DNA from: Cryptomeria japonica
Taxonomy: Eukaryota; Streptophyta; Pinopsida; Cupressales; Cupressaceae
Direction of reading: 5' to 3'
Assembly (NCBI RefSeq): GCF_030272615.1
Contig: NC_081411.1
Location: forward strand, 46,102,517 to 46,166,516
Length of the DNA stretch: 64,000 bases
The position numbers and the translations under genes are program-made. Positions 1-11,943 of the stretch are shown piece by piece; the stretch's first letter is position 1, and each line of letters begins with the position of its first letter. The notes beneath the pieces were generated by a model. The model ran no database searches. It was given only the letters and a program-made list of their open reading frames with translations, and was not told the origin of the DNA.

Positions 1-777
1 GTGTGCAAATGAGTTAATTACTACTCTTGTGTTCACTAAAGATCCTTAGCATCTCTAATAGATAATTGTTGCCAACAAGCTTTTAGTGCTCCAATGAGGT
101 TACAGACTATAATTTCTCAAATATTGCTCCATTGCTAGCAGAGGTTCATAGCCCTGATGGAGTTAGTCGGATGTTCCCATAGTCAAGATTTTTGTCGCAC
201 TTTGTATGCATGATAATTTAGTTATATATCATTTCTATTTTGCCTTGAGATGGATATTTGGCATAGTAGTTTTTCTTTTTTATTTTCTTCCCTTGACTTG
301 TAAGTAATGAAACCTACTTGGGTGTGACAATTAGAATGACTCTGAATTAGAATTTTAGATTTTTACTAGTCATATGATCAACTAGGTGTCTAGAATGAAT
401 TAGAGATTTTGTTAATGTGTTTGAGATAAAGAAATTGATAGATTTTGGGTAAACAAATCTTAAATAGTGAAATCACTAACCAACCATAAGTAAAGCCTCA
501 TCACAGGGTAATGTTGAAAATCAATGACCTTAGGACCTCAAAGACTTCATGTTCTAATAAATAAGAAATGAGATGACCCTTGTTTCTCTTGAATGCAAAC
601 AGATGATAAACTTGGACAATTGCCCTCTTTGATTGATGCTGCTATATGTAAATGTATAATTTTGCAATTGTGATGCATTTGAAAAAGAAACTATATGGGA
701 TGCAGTGCTTTGAATAAAATGAGATGCAATGCAGAAAGAAAAACCTAAACTAACCTTGCCCTTAGATATAATATTAT
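1..777. other. Left edge, no gene recognised
   Basis: I see no convincing reading frame, LTR end or known motif in this stretch. It may be the downstream part of element G1 or sequence already outside it; no boundary is visible. A short minus-strand frame just right of it (778-978) stays open and contains GFPFGDP, but it matches no family I recognise and is too short to call a gene. Confidence 0.4.
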
Positions 778-1207
778 TTAAGGTGGATGTTGTTCATAGG
801 GTGAGGGATTTTTGTGTAGGTGGTTCATTCGTCGTTGTTTGAAGAGTTGGATATAGAAGTATTTTTCAATAGGATATAAGGACTCAACTAAGTGTACATG
901 TTCAACATCTCCACTATTGATTTTATTAATTTTTGGATTTTGTGGATCACCAAAGGGAAATCCAGCTCTGACACCCATGGATTCAGCTATAGCCTTATCA
1001 TTTTCAAACCAATTCCAATATGATAGATCTTCTTTCCCCTAATATTTCAAGTGCAGATTTTGGTTCCAAAGTTGTGATATGAGTGGGTGTTATGCCCGTT
1101 TCAGTTGATGCACTTGAAGAGGATGATGAAGCCAACTAGGAGTTGATCTCATTAATTGGTGTTATGATTGTCCATAAAGAAGATGATGGAATCATATGGG
1201 TGTTGAT

Positions 1208-2807
1208 TTAATTAGTTGGTGTCATACTTGTTTCTGTCACCATATTGGCATTTGATGATGGCTCACATACAATTGTTGACAAGTTTCTCTGTGTAGTATG
1301 ATTTGGATTGGTGATTTCATTGATAAGGGGCTCCTGAACAACTTGTGTGGAGGGATTGGGATCAGTAGGAGAAATGGTAAATTCAATTGAGAGGGAAGCT
1401 TGTGAGAGAAATGGAGGATTATGACATGGAAATGAAGGGATGAAGGGATCTTGATCAAGACTTGGAGAAATAATGGGATCTTGTTTAGGACATGAAGGTA
1501 AAGGTATGCTTTCATCTTGGCTTGGAAAGAGATTATTATGAAGGATAGAAGGGCTATCCTGATCTTTCTTAGGAGGTGGATGTTGGATGGGACTTGAAAT
1601 GAAACTTTGTTCTTGAGATAAAAGGGTACCGTTATGAATGGAATAGAAAGGAGCAAGGGGAACATCATAAGATTCTTGGTTAGTGGGATCTTGATCAAAA
1701 ATTGGGTAGGATGGAAGGGTTTGTTCATAATCGTTATTTGATTCAGGACTCATTTCTTCTTATTTTGGATTATCCTCTTGACATGGGCAAGGATTTTGGA
1801 TATTCATGGGAGATTCTTGGAATGTTTCAACACATTGGCCTAATGAAAAATGGATTTTGAATGAGAGTCTTTGAAGCAGGTGTTCTTGGAAATGGAATAT
1901 ATGATGGCATTGGATCTTGAATTTCTGAAGCATGGAAGAGACTAGCATCATGACTTGGATTAGATTGGATTTTTATTATGGATAGCCCTTGGGAGGTTGC
2001 ATTATTGGATAAAGATGGTGTGGACTGCTCTTGTTTGACTTTAGGGTATGAGGAAATGATGGAAGATATGGAGTCTACTTTAGGTGCAAAGTCTTGATGG
2101 GAAGAACCATTTCTAGACAGGGGTAGATTACCTTGTCGCATGGTAGGTGACACATTGAACATGTTCAATTGATTTCCAAAGGGTGACATGTTTGTAAATA
2201 CACTTGCATTCGTTTGGGGAACCCTTGGTGGTGTATTTGAAGACATAGGAGGATATTCACAGACTTGCAATGTGACTAAAGGAAAAATTGACTATGTGAT
2301 TGTGTGTGACTTTGGTAGTGATTGACTTGTTTGCACAATTTGTGGTGTTGAGAGTTGTGTTGTTTTTTGTATTGGTTGTTGGACTTGCGTTGTTGGATGT
2401 GTTTGTTGTTGAAATTGGTTTCTCATGTTTATTTCTATGAGAATAGCTAGTATGTCTGATTTTATAATAAGAGCTCGCGCATCAACTGGCTCTAGGTTTG
2501 TAATGGGATCTCCAAAGTTTTGAAATAGTTTGTACATGTGGTATTTACTCTCTTCACCTTTTTGAACGTTTTGTTCCAAAATATCTATTTCTCAAGGTAG
2601 TTTCTCTTCAAGTGATGGAGAAATAGGTATGACACTTGTTTGTTCCTAATAAGTTTGATGCATGTTTTAGGACATATATATGTCAGATTGAGATGATTGA
2701 TTGTTTGGTTGCAATGACATGGTCTCACAAAAGTTGGACGTTTGACAAGGGTAATGTTGTCTCCTCGAAGTTTGAGAGATTGTTTCAACCATTACACTAT
2801 ATGCCAT
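1208..2807 (-). pseudogene. G1 gag-like low-complexity ORF, decayed
   Basis: This is a minus-strand reading frame with a plausible ATG at 2,807 and several in-frame stops. It changes frame once between about 1,830 and 1,750. The predicted protein is very rich in Q, N, P, S and T, with runs such as QFQQQTHPTTQVQQP, and has no catalytic motif. The only ordered-looking part is a short helix-like block around 2,430-2,560 (ARALIIKSDILAILIEI). The equivalent position in G2 holds a similar Q/N/P-rich frame ahead of a recognisable gag domain, so I take this as the disordered N-terminal part of a gypsy gag. The capsid core and zinc knuckle were not found. It is non-functional. Confidence 0.5.
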
Positions 2808-3079
2808 TTTTTTAGATTTTTGAAGTTTAGGGATGAAATGCAATGCAACTAAGGGATGAAAGTGCAACCCTATTTTTTTTTGGATTTTGAAAATTTTGAA
2901 AATGGACAAATGCAACTGAGGATGATAAATACAACCAATGTTTTTTATTTATTTTTTGACAAATTGGATTAAGGAATGACAAGATGAAATCCTAAAGAAC
3001 GACAATACAACCTATGGACTTGGACTAAGGAACAATCTAATTTTGAAGATAATGCAAAATGGAGATAAATATTTGACCC

Positions 3080-3700
3080 TATTTTTTATGATGATGAAGA
3101 CTATGAAAGGACTAAAATTGGGATTATGATGACTATGCAAAGATTATGATGACTATGAAAGGACTTATGTGGGGATTATGATGATTGTGCAAGGACTTAT
3201 GCAAAGATTATGATGACTATGTAAGGTCTTATGTGAGGACTATGATGACTATATGAAGATTACGATGACTATGCAAGAAGTTATGTAAAGTAAGGACATA
3301 AATGGGGACTATATACAAAGACTTATACAAAGTAAGGACATAAATGAGGACTATAATGAGGATGATAATGAGGAATATGCAAAATAAGGACATAAATGAG
3401 GACTATATGCAAAGACTTATACAAAGTAAGGATGTAAATGAGGACTATAATGAGGACGATATTGAGGACTATGCAAAGTAAGGACATAAATGGGGACTAT
3501 AATGAGGATGATAATGAAGACAATGCAAGGACTTATGCAAAGCCTAAGGATGTAAATGAGTACTATAATGAGGATGATAATGAGGACTATGCAAAGTAAG
3601 GATATAAATGGGGACTATAATGAGGATGATAATGAAGATAATGCAAGGACTTATGCAAAGCCTAAGGACATAAATGAGGACAATGCAAACCCAAAGGACT
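3080..3700. repeat. Imperfect tandem repeats in G1 leader
   Basis: The stretch consists of degenerate repeats of aggactat/aatgagga/gcaaagtaaggac phrases. The repeats are irregular, roughly 60-120 bp apart, with nested short GGACTATxATGA units. It is strongly purine-rich on the plus strand. No coding sense is evident. Confidence 0.7.
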
Positions 3701-4689
3701 CTTAAAAAACCTATGGTCACAAGTATGCAAAATTTTTGAGCTTGTAGGACTGTCTAATGTTTCAAGATAAACTTTGTTTCAAGTAACTCTATTTGTAGGA
3801 CAAGTATGTTGTTTTTCAAATCTGAGAATATTGTTTAAAGATAGGTATAGCTAACTGAATTGTGTTATGATAAACTCTGAGAATTCAGAGATACGCAAGG
3901 TAGGGCCTGAAATATCCCAAATACTGACTTAACATTGGTCTGGTACAACGATACACATAAAAGCATAGAAGACAATCTTAGGTTGGAAAGTGGAAACCAT
4001 TCAATGAGGCCCTCGTAGCAAAATACTAAAACAAGATGAAAAGATAGAGAGTCTAGCAGCACTGCATCCACTCCATGACACATACTTCTTAGGCATGCTA
4101 GTCTCTCTTACCTCGAAGATCCGAAGATCTTATCACCGAGGGATTTTTATCTCATAATGCAAGGTACATGAAGGGTATCTATGGGGTATGATCCACACTC
4201 CCAAAATCACTGAATGTGGGATTTAGGCTACTAAGTTGGCTCTTATTATAAATTTTGAGGGATCCCGATCCAATGATGGATTCTCAGAGCAAGCCTCTCA
4301 AGACTTTAGTTGAGCTTATCGGTGCAGGGAAGGCCCCCACATACGTCAAATTAATTCAACACTCTAGCTGCATCACCAGTATATTTATATAGCAACTCAA
4401 AAAACCTGCTGAGAGTACGCTGGGAGAGATGATATCCCCAACGCATCCCAATTCGAAGTACCTCTGTGGGGTGATGAAATCCCTAGTCAAAGATGACCCT
4501 CACTACTAAAATGAAAAATTGGGTGTTGTTATCACCTTCTCCTATTCTCCCAAGACCCCGAAGATGGGTGTAAAGGGAGTTGATGCAATAGTAGGTCCAC
4601 CCCAAACACGATAAAAAATTCTTTCCCTTTAAAAAAATGAAGTGTGAGTTATTCGATTGATAAGCCCGATTCATGTTCATTTTAAAACC
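3701..4689. other. G1 leader, non-coding
   Basis: I find no gene. It resembles in style the leader of G2 (about 47,900-48,700): both hold phrases such as gtacatgagaggtatct/gtacatgaagggtatct and a lattice of short open frames with no motif. It probably belongs to the 5' untranslated part of a gypsy element. Confidence 0.4.
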
Positions 4690-5045
4690 CAAACTTAGGT
4701 GTGACATGCGCATGTGTATGGAAATTTTAGAACACCAAACTAAAGTGTGAAAACATGTATGTCAATTTTAACTAGGTTTATTTTAAGCCGAAAACTGAAG
4801 TGTGAAAGCATGCATGTCCATTTTAACCAGATTTATTTTAAGCACCAAACTAAAGTGTGAAAGCATGCATGACAATTTTAACCAGATTTGTTTTGCACCC
4901 CAAGTTGAAGTCTAAAAGAATGCATGTCAATTTTAACCAGATTTGTTTTAAGCACCAACGGAAGTGTGAAAGCATGCATGCCAATTTTAACCAAATTTGT
5001 TTTAAGCACCAAATTGAAGTATGAAAGCATGCATGTCCATTTTTA
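4690..5045. repeat. About 60-bp tandem repeats
   Basis: There are about six imperfect copies of a unit of roughly 60 bp. Each contains a phrase like agtgtgaaagcatgcatg followed by tccattttaaccagattt and ttttaagcaccaaa. The unit carries the palindrome GCATGC. It lies in the G1 leader, between the primer site and the gag-like frame. Confidence 0.85.
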
Positions 5046-5934
5046 ACCCAAAATCCAAAAGTGATTTGACCCTAAAGGATCTTGTAATCAAATATTTAGT
5101 GGTGTCCAAAATAATCGGCAATGATCAAGCCTTCTCTGTAATTTTGCCACACACTGCAAACAAACAATTAGTAAGAGAAATCAAAACAACAACATTAATT
5201 TTTTTTGTTTTAACCCCAAAATAAAATTACAAAGAAGATACCCTTGTTGAATTTATGAGAGTTTTCCAAAAATGTAATAATTTTAGAAAAAGACAATAAT
5301 TTGCACCCTAGAGAGCATATTTATGGAAAAACATGAATGTTTAAAAATCTATATTTACGTTAATTATTTGACATAAAAATCAAAAGTGTAAAGAAGATAC
5401 CCCCTGTCAAATTTTAACATCTTTCTAGAAATGTAAGAATATTAGAAAAATTCTTTTATTTGCACCTAGAGTTTATAATTTATTAAAAACATTAAAATGA
5501 TCATATCTCGGTCAAAATGAATGTTACAAATCCGAATTTTTTACTATAGCCATGTCTCAATATCCTAAACTTGTTGTAAACAAATCTTACAAAAAAATGT
5601 TTATTTTCTCCAAAAGCCAATGATTTATGAAAATAATTGGAAATATTATATCTCACTTAAAAATGATGATCGAAAGCTAATTTTTTTAATGAAGAGTCAT
5701 GAGATGGTCATTAACCTACAATAAAAAAATTCAAGGAGAAATTTACAATAGTTTAGAAGATATGATAAAATATTTGAATAGCTTGCAATCTTACCTGGAA
5801 CCTAATTTGTACAATGTTAGTCTTCAGATTTTTGAATGAAACACCAATTAAGATCACACAACCTCTTAAAATATGAATTTAAGAAAGAGGAGTAGTTGCA
5901 AGATCTGTTGCCTATACCTCGAGGAATAGACAAA
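5046..5934. other. AT-rich G1 leader next to primer site
   Basis: This is non-coding AT-rich sequence between the tandem repeats and the tRNA-like block. I see no ORF or structural motif beyond A/T tracts. Confidence 0.4.
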
Positions 5935-5981
5935 ATTCCAAATCAAAAGGTTGCATGTTCGATTCACGTCGGGGTTCACCA
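5935..5981 (+). other. tRNA-Trp 3'-half-like sequence ending in CCA (G1 primer site)
   Basis: The plus strand reads like the 3' half of a plant tRNA-Trp (as I recall that tRNA): an anticodon-loop-like TTCCAAATC with CCA at 5,938-5,940, a T-arm containing GTTCGATTCACGT, an acceptor strand, and an encoded terminal CCA at 5,979-5,981. Differences from the tRNA are mostly C-to-T or G-to-A, plus one extra G in the acceptor strand. The 5' half of the tRNA is not recognisable, so this is not a working tRNA gene. On the minus strand the block begins TGGTGAACC directly beside the G1 LTR, where a primer-binding site belongs. It is much longer than a usual primer site (12-18 nt). Confidence 0.7.
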
Positions 5982-5983
5982 AA

Positions 5984-7467
5984 ATATCGTATGTAAAATT
6001 CATCATTAAATCAACTAAAAATAAAAGGGAAATAGTGAACCCATATCTAATTAAAGAATTCTAAATAAACCAATAACATGATACAATCAAACAATAGTAA
6101 TATAATCTATCAATAAAAACTCCCTATCCCAAGATTGCATATTGCTTCCATTGCTCTTCTTCTCTTTCTGGTATGCTCGCTCTCAGATATTGCGTTGGCA
6201 ACTTGGAAATGACACAAAGATTTGATGTTCGTGATTGTTGAAAATGGAGATTGAATACTCAATGTATAGATAATTGGGTGAGATTTATTGAGAGGTGGAA
6301 CAAATTGATTAAGAGCTGAAACTCAAGTGAGCTCACATGTTGTTTTACAGTTGAACTACTGATTTGGAGGTGGAACTGAATAGATTGAATAGATTAAATG
6401 AGTTAACTGATTGAGAAAAAAACATATTGAAAGATGAAAAAGAATGATAGGAGGAAAATTGATTGATGAAAAAGAAAACTTTATTTAGAAAAAGCTAACT
6501 AGAAGATAGAAAAAGAATAATTGGAGAGAATTAAAGAAATTATGTAATTAATCAATTAATTGAAATAATCAATTAAATTATATTGCATAGTTAACTCATT
6601 GAAAGATTTTTGGAAAAAAACAAAGTGCCACATAGAAATAGGAATTGAAAAGATAATTGATTTATTTAATTAATTAATTTAGCATGTGCTTGGAGTTTGA
6701 CTTTGATTTTTAATTTAATCTTTGCATGAGATTTAATTCAAATATTGAGTTTAGTTTATATTCAATTTGTTATTTGAATATATTTAGAACTTGACTTTGA
6801 TTTTCAATTTGATTTTTGAAATCATGCACATGTAATTGAAATTAGAAGAAATTAGAAGAAATAGAATTTGAATTTAAATTTGAAAGATTAATGAAATTAG
6901 AATTTGGGGATTTTGAATTTGAAAATTAATTAGTTAATTAAATAAATTAAAGAAATTATTTAATTATTTAGAAATGGACTTTAATTAAATTAGAATTTGA
7001 GGATTTGGAATTGGAAATTGAATAATTAATTAGCTAATTAAATAATTTAAAGAAACTATTTAATAATTTAGAAATTGAATTTAATTAACTAATAAATATT
7101 ATTTAAATTAAAGGATTAAATCACAATTAATTAAATAATAATATTTAATTAATATTTAAAAAGGGGTTAATGATTAATTGAATAAAGATAGAAATTGAAA
7201 ATGACTTTATTTAAATAATATAGATTATTTAAATTGAAAGATTAATAATCATAATTAATTAAATAATAAATATTTAATTAACATTAGAAATTTGTTTAAA
7301 TGATTAAATGATGATAGAATTGAAACTAGAGTAATTAGTAAGATTATGAGGAAATATAGAATTAGAAGAATAAGATTAAATAACTTAATTAAAGAATTAA
7401 AGAATTATTTAACTAATTTAGATGAATAATTAGTACATGATCAATGAAACATTTTTAGGTGTCTACA
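5984..7467 (-). repeat. G1 5' LTR
   Basis: The outer end on the minus strand is TGTAGACACCTAAAAATG at 7,467. The inner end is set by the tRNA-like primer site at 5,981 and is uncertain by a few bases. The body is extremely AT-rich, with many ttaattaaataattt phrases between 6,500 and 7,440. The first about 19 bases match the outer end of the G2 LTR (TGTAGGCATCTAAAAATGG), but the rest differs, so G1 and G2 are related families rather than the same one. The partner LTR is outside the window. Confidence 0.6.
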
Positions 7468-8004
7468 CTTTGCATAATAGGAGATAAGGTCCACTTACCG
7501 GTGGTAGTGGATCCTTGTCATCTGCATCCTGCAATGCACTCATGTGGCTTCCCTATTTGTGTAGCATATCTTCAAAAAATAACCTGTGATCCGGTGTGGG
7601 GCACACTCACTATGAGTCATCTCTTCACATGGTGACTAGATAATTATCTTGTGGGAGTCGTTTTGGTCTTTAGCATCCACACAGTATATCGGTGACCTGT
7701 AAATCCTTCTCCTCTGGTGTTGATATGATTTAGGTAACATTTTGCCTCTTCATCACAAACAACAACTCAACATCTTGCTCATCCTACTTGTACATTAGTC
7801 ATAAGCTTGCCAATTGGCAACAACTCACTTTCAACACATCACTTACCAGTTGACATCCTCTCTTTACCTTACCGGTGTTTTGCAACATAAGGTGATATCA
7901 AAGACATCTCATCCTTTATGCATCCATGATAGTGTTTCACATACATCTCTTATATTGGTAGCCATCCTATACCAGTTTATATCAATGACAACACAATGCC
8001 AACA
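7468..8004 (-). repeat. D 3' LTR remnant
   Basis: The sequence is homologous to the end of the right D LTR (about 33,700-34,247): both share tttgcataataggagataag, tggtagtggatcc and the terminal acacaatgccaaca. It is truncated on the left by the G1 insertion at 7,467/7,468. It ends at 8,004, followed by a degenerate polypurine-tract complement. Confidence 0.85.
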
Positions 8005-8292
8005 ATCTCTGCCAATGGCATTGATGTCAACTCATGTAGTATTTGACATACTACATAAGCTCTTTCCCTCTTTGTGTGATCCAACTCTCCCCTTTTGTAT
8101 AATCCATTGATTCACACACATGTAGTATCGGTATACTACAAAATCTTTCTCCTCCTTTGACAATAATGGCAAAGGGCACTGCCAGGATTTCACTCCTCTC
8201 TATATCTACCGGGCACTAAAAAAAATATTTCTCCCCTTTTCTTTACCAGATGCATTTCCTCCATTAACCTTCATACTTTGTTACATCTTCTC
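8005..8292 (-). promoter_or_regulatory. D 3' interior with polypurine-tract-like copies
   Basis: Read on the plus strand there are several pyrimidine-rich blocks (atctctgccaatggcattgatg at the LTR edge, then ctctccccttttg, tctcctcctttgac and ttctcccctttt). On the minus strand these are purine tracts of the kind repeated before the 3' LTR of Sirevirus-like elements. There is no ORF. It ends at the A insertion; 8,288-8,292 (ttctc) is the left copy of A's target duplication. Confidence 0.55.
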
Positions 8293-9735
8293 TATTGGCA
8301 TATGATGATATGATGGTATTATGATATGATGAAAATGTATGTTGCCATTGATGACAATAAGTGTAGGTGAACCAGTATGAAGATTGGAAGAAGTATTTAT
8401 AGATGTTCAAGTTGGAAAACTAGTATGAAGAGATGTAGTGGACTGTTGTCAAGGTTTCACTAAGTGTGACTACCGGTTGGTAATCTCAGCTCTAGGGTTT
8501 TTGGTTTGTCAATCTAGCTTATTTAATGCAACTAGTGACATTCTGTGATGAGTTAGATAAGAGATAAGGATGCAATTAAGATGCCATGTCAGTTTTGTGC
8601 ACGTGAAGGATTTCCTTGAGGATCTTGCATGTGAAGATCGATTGCATTAAATGTCTACCCCGGGAATGCACATTCTTCTTAGTGGTATGTGAAGAGAGCA
8701 TGATGGGTTACTGATTTCCATATGTGGTGGAGAATGGATGATGCAGAATGACTTGTGATCTGTTTGAGATTGGTTCATTCTATGCAAAGTATTTTGAACA
8801 GTCAGGATTGGAACGACGTAATTGTAAACCTAAATTTTTAGGGTTTATGGTTTATGCTACCAACCTAATTATTATCTATAAGGTCGATGATGTTTGGTAT
8901 TGTTTGTGTTGGCAAATGTTGTGTTTATATTCAAGTGATGAGATACTTACCAGACCAGTGAGTGGAAAAGTGCAGAGTGTGATTGCAGAGTAGAGGAACT
9001 AAAAAGGATCTGTGTTAGCATGTAGTGTTGTTATCAAATCAGAGCTTTACCTATTGTCTTCTAACCATTTCAATAGTTGGAAAATCCCTTTACCGGGTAG
9101 CTTTAATAGGCTTGTTGAAAATTCTCTAACCAGGTGACTCAAGATTATTGAGTTCTTCAAATCCTCTAGCAAGGTAACCTTTAACAGGGTTTCAACCTTT
9201 AACAGGTTATATAGCCATCCCTTAACCAGGTGATCTTTAATAGGATCGGTTCCTAATATAACCTTATTGTAAAGTCTTTAATCAGAGTAGGCTCCTAATA
9301 GAGCGAGCTTCAAAAGAGTTCAAAAACAAGCTTGTGGGTATTCATCCCCACCATGGTTTTTCCCATTTGGGTTTCCACATGAAAAATTTGTGTGTCATGA
9401 GTTGTGCATTTTTCATGTGATGATTTAGCAGTCTTTGTTTAGATGTATATGCATGCAAAGTTAATGGTTATGGTATTAATGATACAAAACATGCATAAGT
9501 ATATTGGTGAAGTCGTTATCAAGTGTTACTTGTTATTTGAAGTATTCATTTTTACTAGTTTAGCCATCTGAAGTTTTACTGTGTTTAATCGATATTGCCA
9601 TTGTTAAGTTCAGTGATGAAGACAACTAGTTAGAATAGTTTTAACTTGATAAGTTGTTGAGAAGTTTTTATATGTACTAAGTCAACCGCCCTCTCAATAC
9701 CGATTAGGGTATTTGTTGCTCATCATTATTCATCA
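8293..9735 (+). repeat. A 5' LTR
   Basis: The LTR is 1,443 bp. It starts TATTGGCATATGATG (the 3' copy has the canonical TGTTGG) and ends TTATTCATCA. The right part contains a run of related phrases (aaccaggtgatctttaa/taggatcgg/taatagagcgag, about 9,060-9,310). A degenerate CCGCCCTCTC block sits about 45 bp from the end, matching the C-rich block near the end of the other Sirevirus-like LTRs. It aligns end to end with 20,929-21,498 plus 27,690-28,525. Confidence 0.92.
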
Positions 9736-9737
9736 AT

Positions 9738-9749
9738 TGGTATCAGAGC
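9738..9749 (+). promoter_or_regulatory. A primer-binding site
   Basis: TGGTATCAGAGC, complementary to the 3' end of plant initiator tRNA-Met, starting two bases after the LTR. This is the standard primer site of plant copia elements and fixes the plus orientation. Confidence 0.95.
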
Positions 9750-9804
9750 AACTCCAAGTCCTTGGTGATAAGCTTAACCGCTTGAGGTAAAAGATCCTGC
9801 TTTA

Positions 9805-10695
9805 ATGATGAAGAGGGAAGGTCCTTAGTTCAATAGAGATAACTTCAAAATATGAAAGCACATAATAACGATTTATATCAAGGGTTTGGGTGCTCAACAT
9901 TGGAACTATGTTGATAATGTCTATGTTATCCCCACTAGCACTGTAATGGATGATCAGAAAAGAGAAATTCAAGAAAATGGACAGGTTATGGAAGCCCTTA
10001 TTAGTAACCTGTCCGATATTGAGTTCATTGATGTGCATGATAAGGATATACCTCAGGATGTATGGGACACTCTGGAAACCATTTATGGTGGTGATGAGCA
10101 TGTCAAGAAAGATAAGAAAGAGAGCCTTAGAGGAAAATTTGAAGACATGAGGATGGTTGAAGGAGAGACCATTCAACAATATGGCATAAGGATCAAGACT
10201 ATGGTTGGAGATATCAAGAGAACCTGGTGGAATAATTGATGATGCAACAGTTGTCAGTAAATTTTTTAGATCATTGTTACTGGTCTATGCAATCAGAGTT
10301 TCTAGTATTCAGGAGCTAAGGTCTATCAACAAAACCAAGGTATCCTTAGACTCTATCATTGCAAAGTTGACTGCATATGAGTTGAATAAATATGATGGTA
10401 GTATTTAGAAGATTGAGTCATCTTATAGAGCATCTATTGCACCAACCAGAAAAGGAAAAGAAGTAAGTACCAGTTATGAATCCAGGCAATGTAGAGATAT
10501 GGATGATGAAGAGATTCTGATGGAGTTTTAAAATCTTCTTGCCAAGAGACTTCCAAAAGGCACCGAAAAATACAGAGGTAAGATTCCTTTAAAATGTTTT
10601 TCCTGCAATAAGATAGGACATATAGTTGTTAACTATCCTAACAATGACAATAAGGATAAATCAGAGAGGTTTAGAAAGGCACAAAGGAGGAGGTA
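9805..10695 (+). pseudogene. A gag (capsid and zinc knuckle), broken
   Basis: The first ATG pair after the primer site is at 9,805. The frame contains early stops (around 9,830-9,860), then runs open through 9,886-10,239 with a copia gag domain (VWDTLETIYGG, then LRGKFEDMRMVEGETIQQY). A frameshift near 10,220 moves the C-terminal half to another frame (SLDSIIAKLTAYEL at about 10,340-10,390). A single CCHC knuckle follows at 10,599-10,640 (CFSCNKIGHIVVNY), with its last cysteine changed to tyrosine. Gag would package the RNA and form the particle; this copy cannot. It is followed without a gap by the protease linker. Confidence 0.85.
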
Positions 10696-10871
10696 GGATA
10701 AATTTTCTTGTTGTAGTGGATGAAGGTGCTACTGATGAAGAATCTGAGGATGAAGAGATTGAGAATATAGTGTTTGTAGTTGTAAAGGAAGAAGTGCCTG
10801 ACAAGAAAACCCTTGTCTCTCACATTGACAACTCAAATGAGTGGATTATTGATAGTGGGTGTTCTCGCCAC
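10696..10871 (+). pseudogene. A protease, N-terminal part (cut by B)
   Basis: An acidic linker (DEESEDEEIEN) leads to the retropepsin active site WIIDSGCSRHM at about 10,842-10,873, the copia D-S-G form with the following H. Element B begins at 10,877, so protease is separated from its C-terminal part, which resumes at 17,604 with SDQRKFL. The insertion lies a few residues after the catalytic aspartate. Confidence 0.9.
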
Positions 10872-10876
10872 ATGAT

Positions 10877-11943
10877 TGTTAGGGCCCGGATGCAACTGAG
10901 AGGGGGGGGTGAATTAGTTGTCTATTAATTTCAACCCAATACTAATTTAACTAAACTTAATACATAATAATGGTAAACCAAATTAACTATATGTCAGTTA
11001 ACAGTTTAACAGTTAATTGCAATACCCATAAAGTTTAATACATCAAACAGAAAGACAAATAACATCCACAACACATGACATAGATATTTGTAAGTGGAAA
11101 CCTTGTAAGGGGAAAAAACACGGTGGGAAACCTTACCCACAATCAGATGATACTACTGTAGATAGTATGTGTGTACAATATGGGGTTTGCACATGCAGGA
11201 AGGCCAACTACCTAGAGCTGACTACTCAATCACAAAATTGCAGTCACACTGACTACAATTGGATGGTTAAATCCAATGATAATGTACTACTCAAAATAAC
11301 ATCTTCATATGCTGGATTCAGTACCGGTTAATCTCTGATTTTCCTTCTCCAAATCTTCCTTGAATCTTGAAATGAACTCTTCAAGTATAGCTCTGCTTAT
11401 ATTCGCATATACCAAAATACGTTATGCTCTACCACTTATTACATTCCCATATTAATCTCACAAATGAGATCTTACATATATACCAAAACCTAAGACCAAA
11501 TGTGTAGGTTGGCTCACTAAGAATATTATAATAAAATATATTACAAATGAATCAATATGCGATGCATCATGTTAGGTCAATGCATTTACAATAATAATAA
11601 ATCATCTCCATAATATGTTGTGCTGATCTAGAATAGACAACGCTTGCTGGTCCATAACCTAGACCTATTTGTTGGTAACAACAAATATGCAAACTTGATT
11701 AGACCAATAACTAAATCACCAAAACAAAGTATCCAAACAATGTCTTCGATATAACCAAGTAATCTCCAAGTCATCCTTAGTTCTAGTGAACAATATAACC
11801 TTCTGGTGAACCAAATACCGGTGACTATGCATAAGTCACTGAACATGCCGATGAACATAACCAAAGATCTCCAAGTACTGATATGTGTTGACAAGTGTTG
11901 ACATTAATGAAAAAACTAGTGCAACACATCCAAAATGCCCACA
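10877..11943 (-). repeat. B 3' LTR
   Basis: The LTR is 1,067 bp and aligns end to end with 16,536-17,598. It carries the G-rich block gagaggggggggtgaat near 10,899-10,915 (a C-rich block near the LTR 3' end on the minus strand). It ends ...atgcccaca before the polypurine tract at 11,944. Confidence 0.92.

Larger units (their letters stand above)
1..7467 (-). mobile_element. G1: 5' part of a gypsy-type LTR element
   Basis: Read on the minus strand, this is an LTR beginning TGTAGACACC at 7,467, a tRNA-complementary primer site at about 5,981, a long leader with tandem repeats, then a Q/N/P/S-rich decayed frame (2,807 down to 1,208). The order and composition parallel the 5' part of G2 (about 51,180 down to 46,500), which does carry gypsy pol, so gypsy membership is inferred by analogy; no pol is visible here. 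The element is inserted in the left LTR of D: the D sequence ...gcaca|ctttgcataat (intact near 33,700) resumes exactly at 7,468. The downstream end, and the other copy of the expected duplication (ctttg), lie beyond the left edge. Confidence 0.65.

Noticed and set aside
5935..5981. A functional tRNA-Trp gene
   Set aside because: The 5' half is not recognisable, CCA is encoded (plant nuclear tRNA genes do not encode it), and the acceptor strand has an extra base.
9802..10179. 125-codon minus-strand frame over A gag
   Set aside because: Antisense of the recognisable gag domain on the plus strand.
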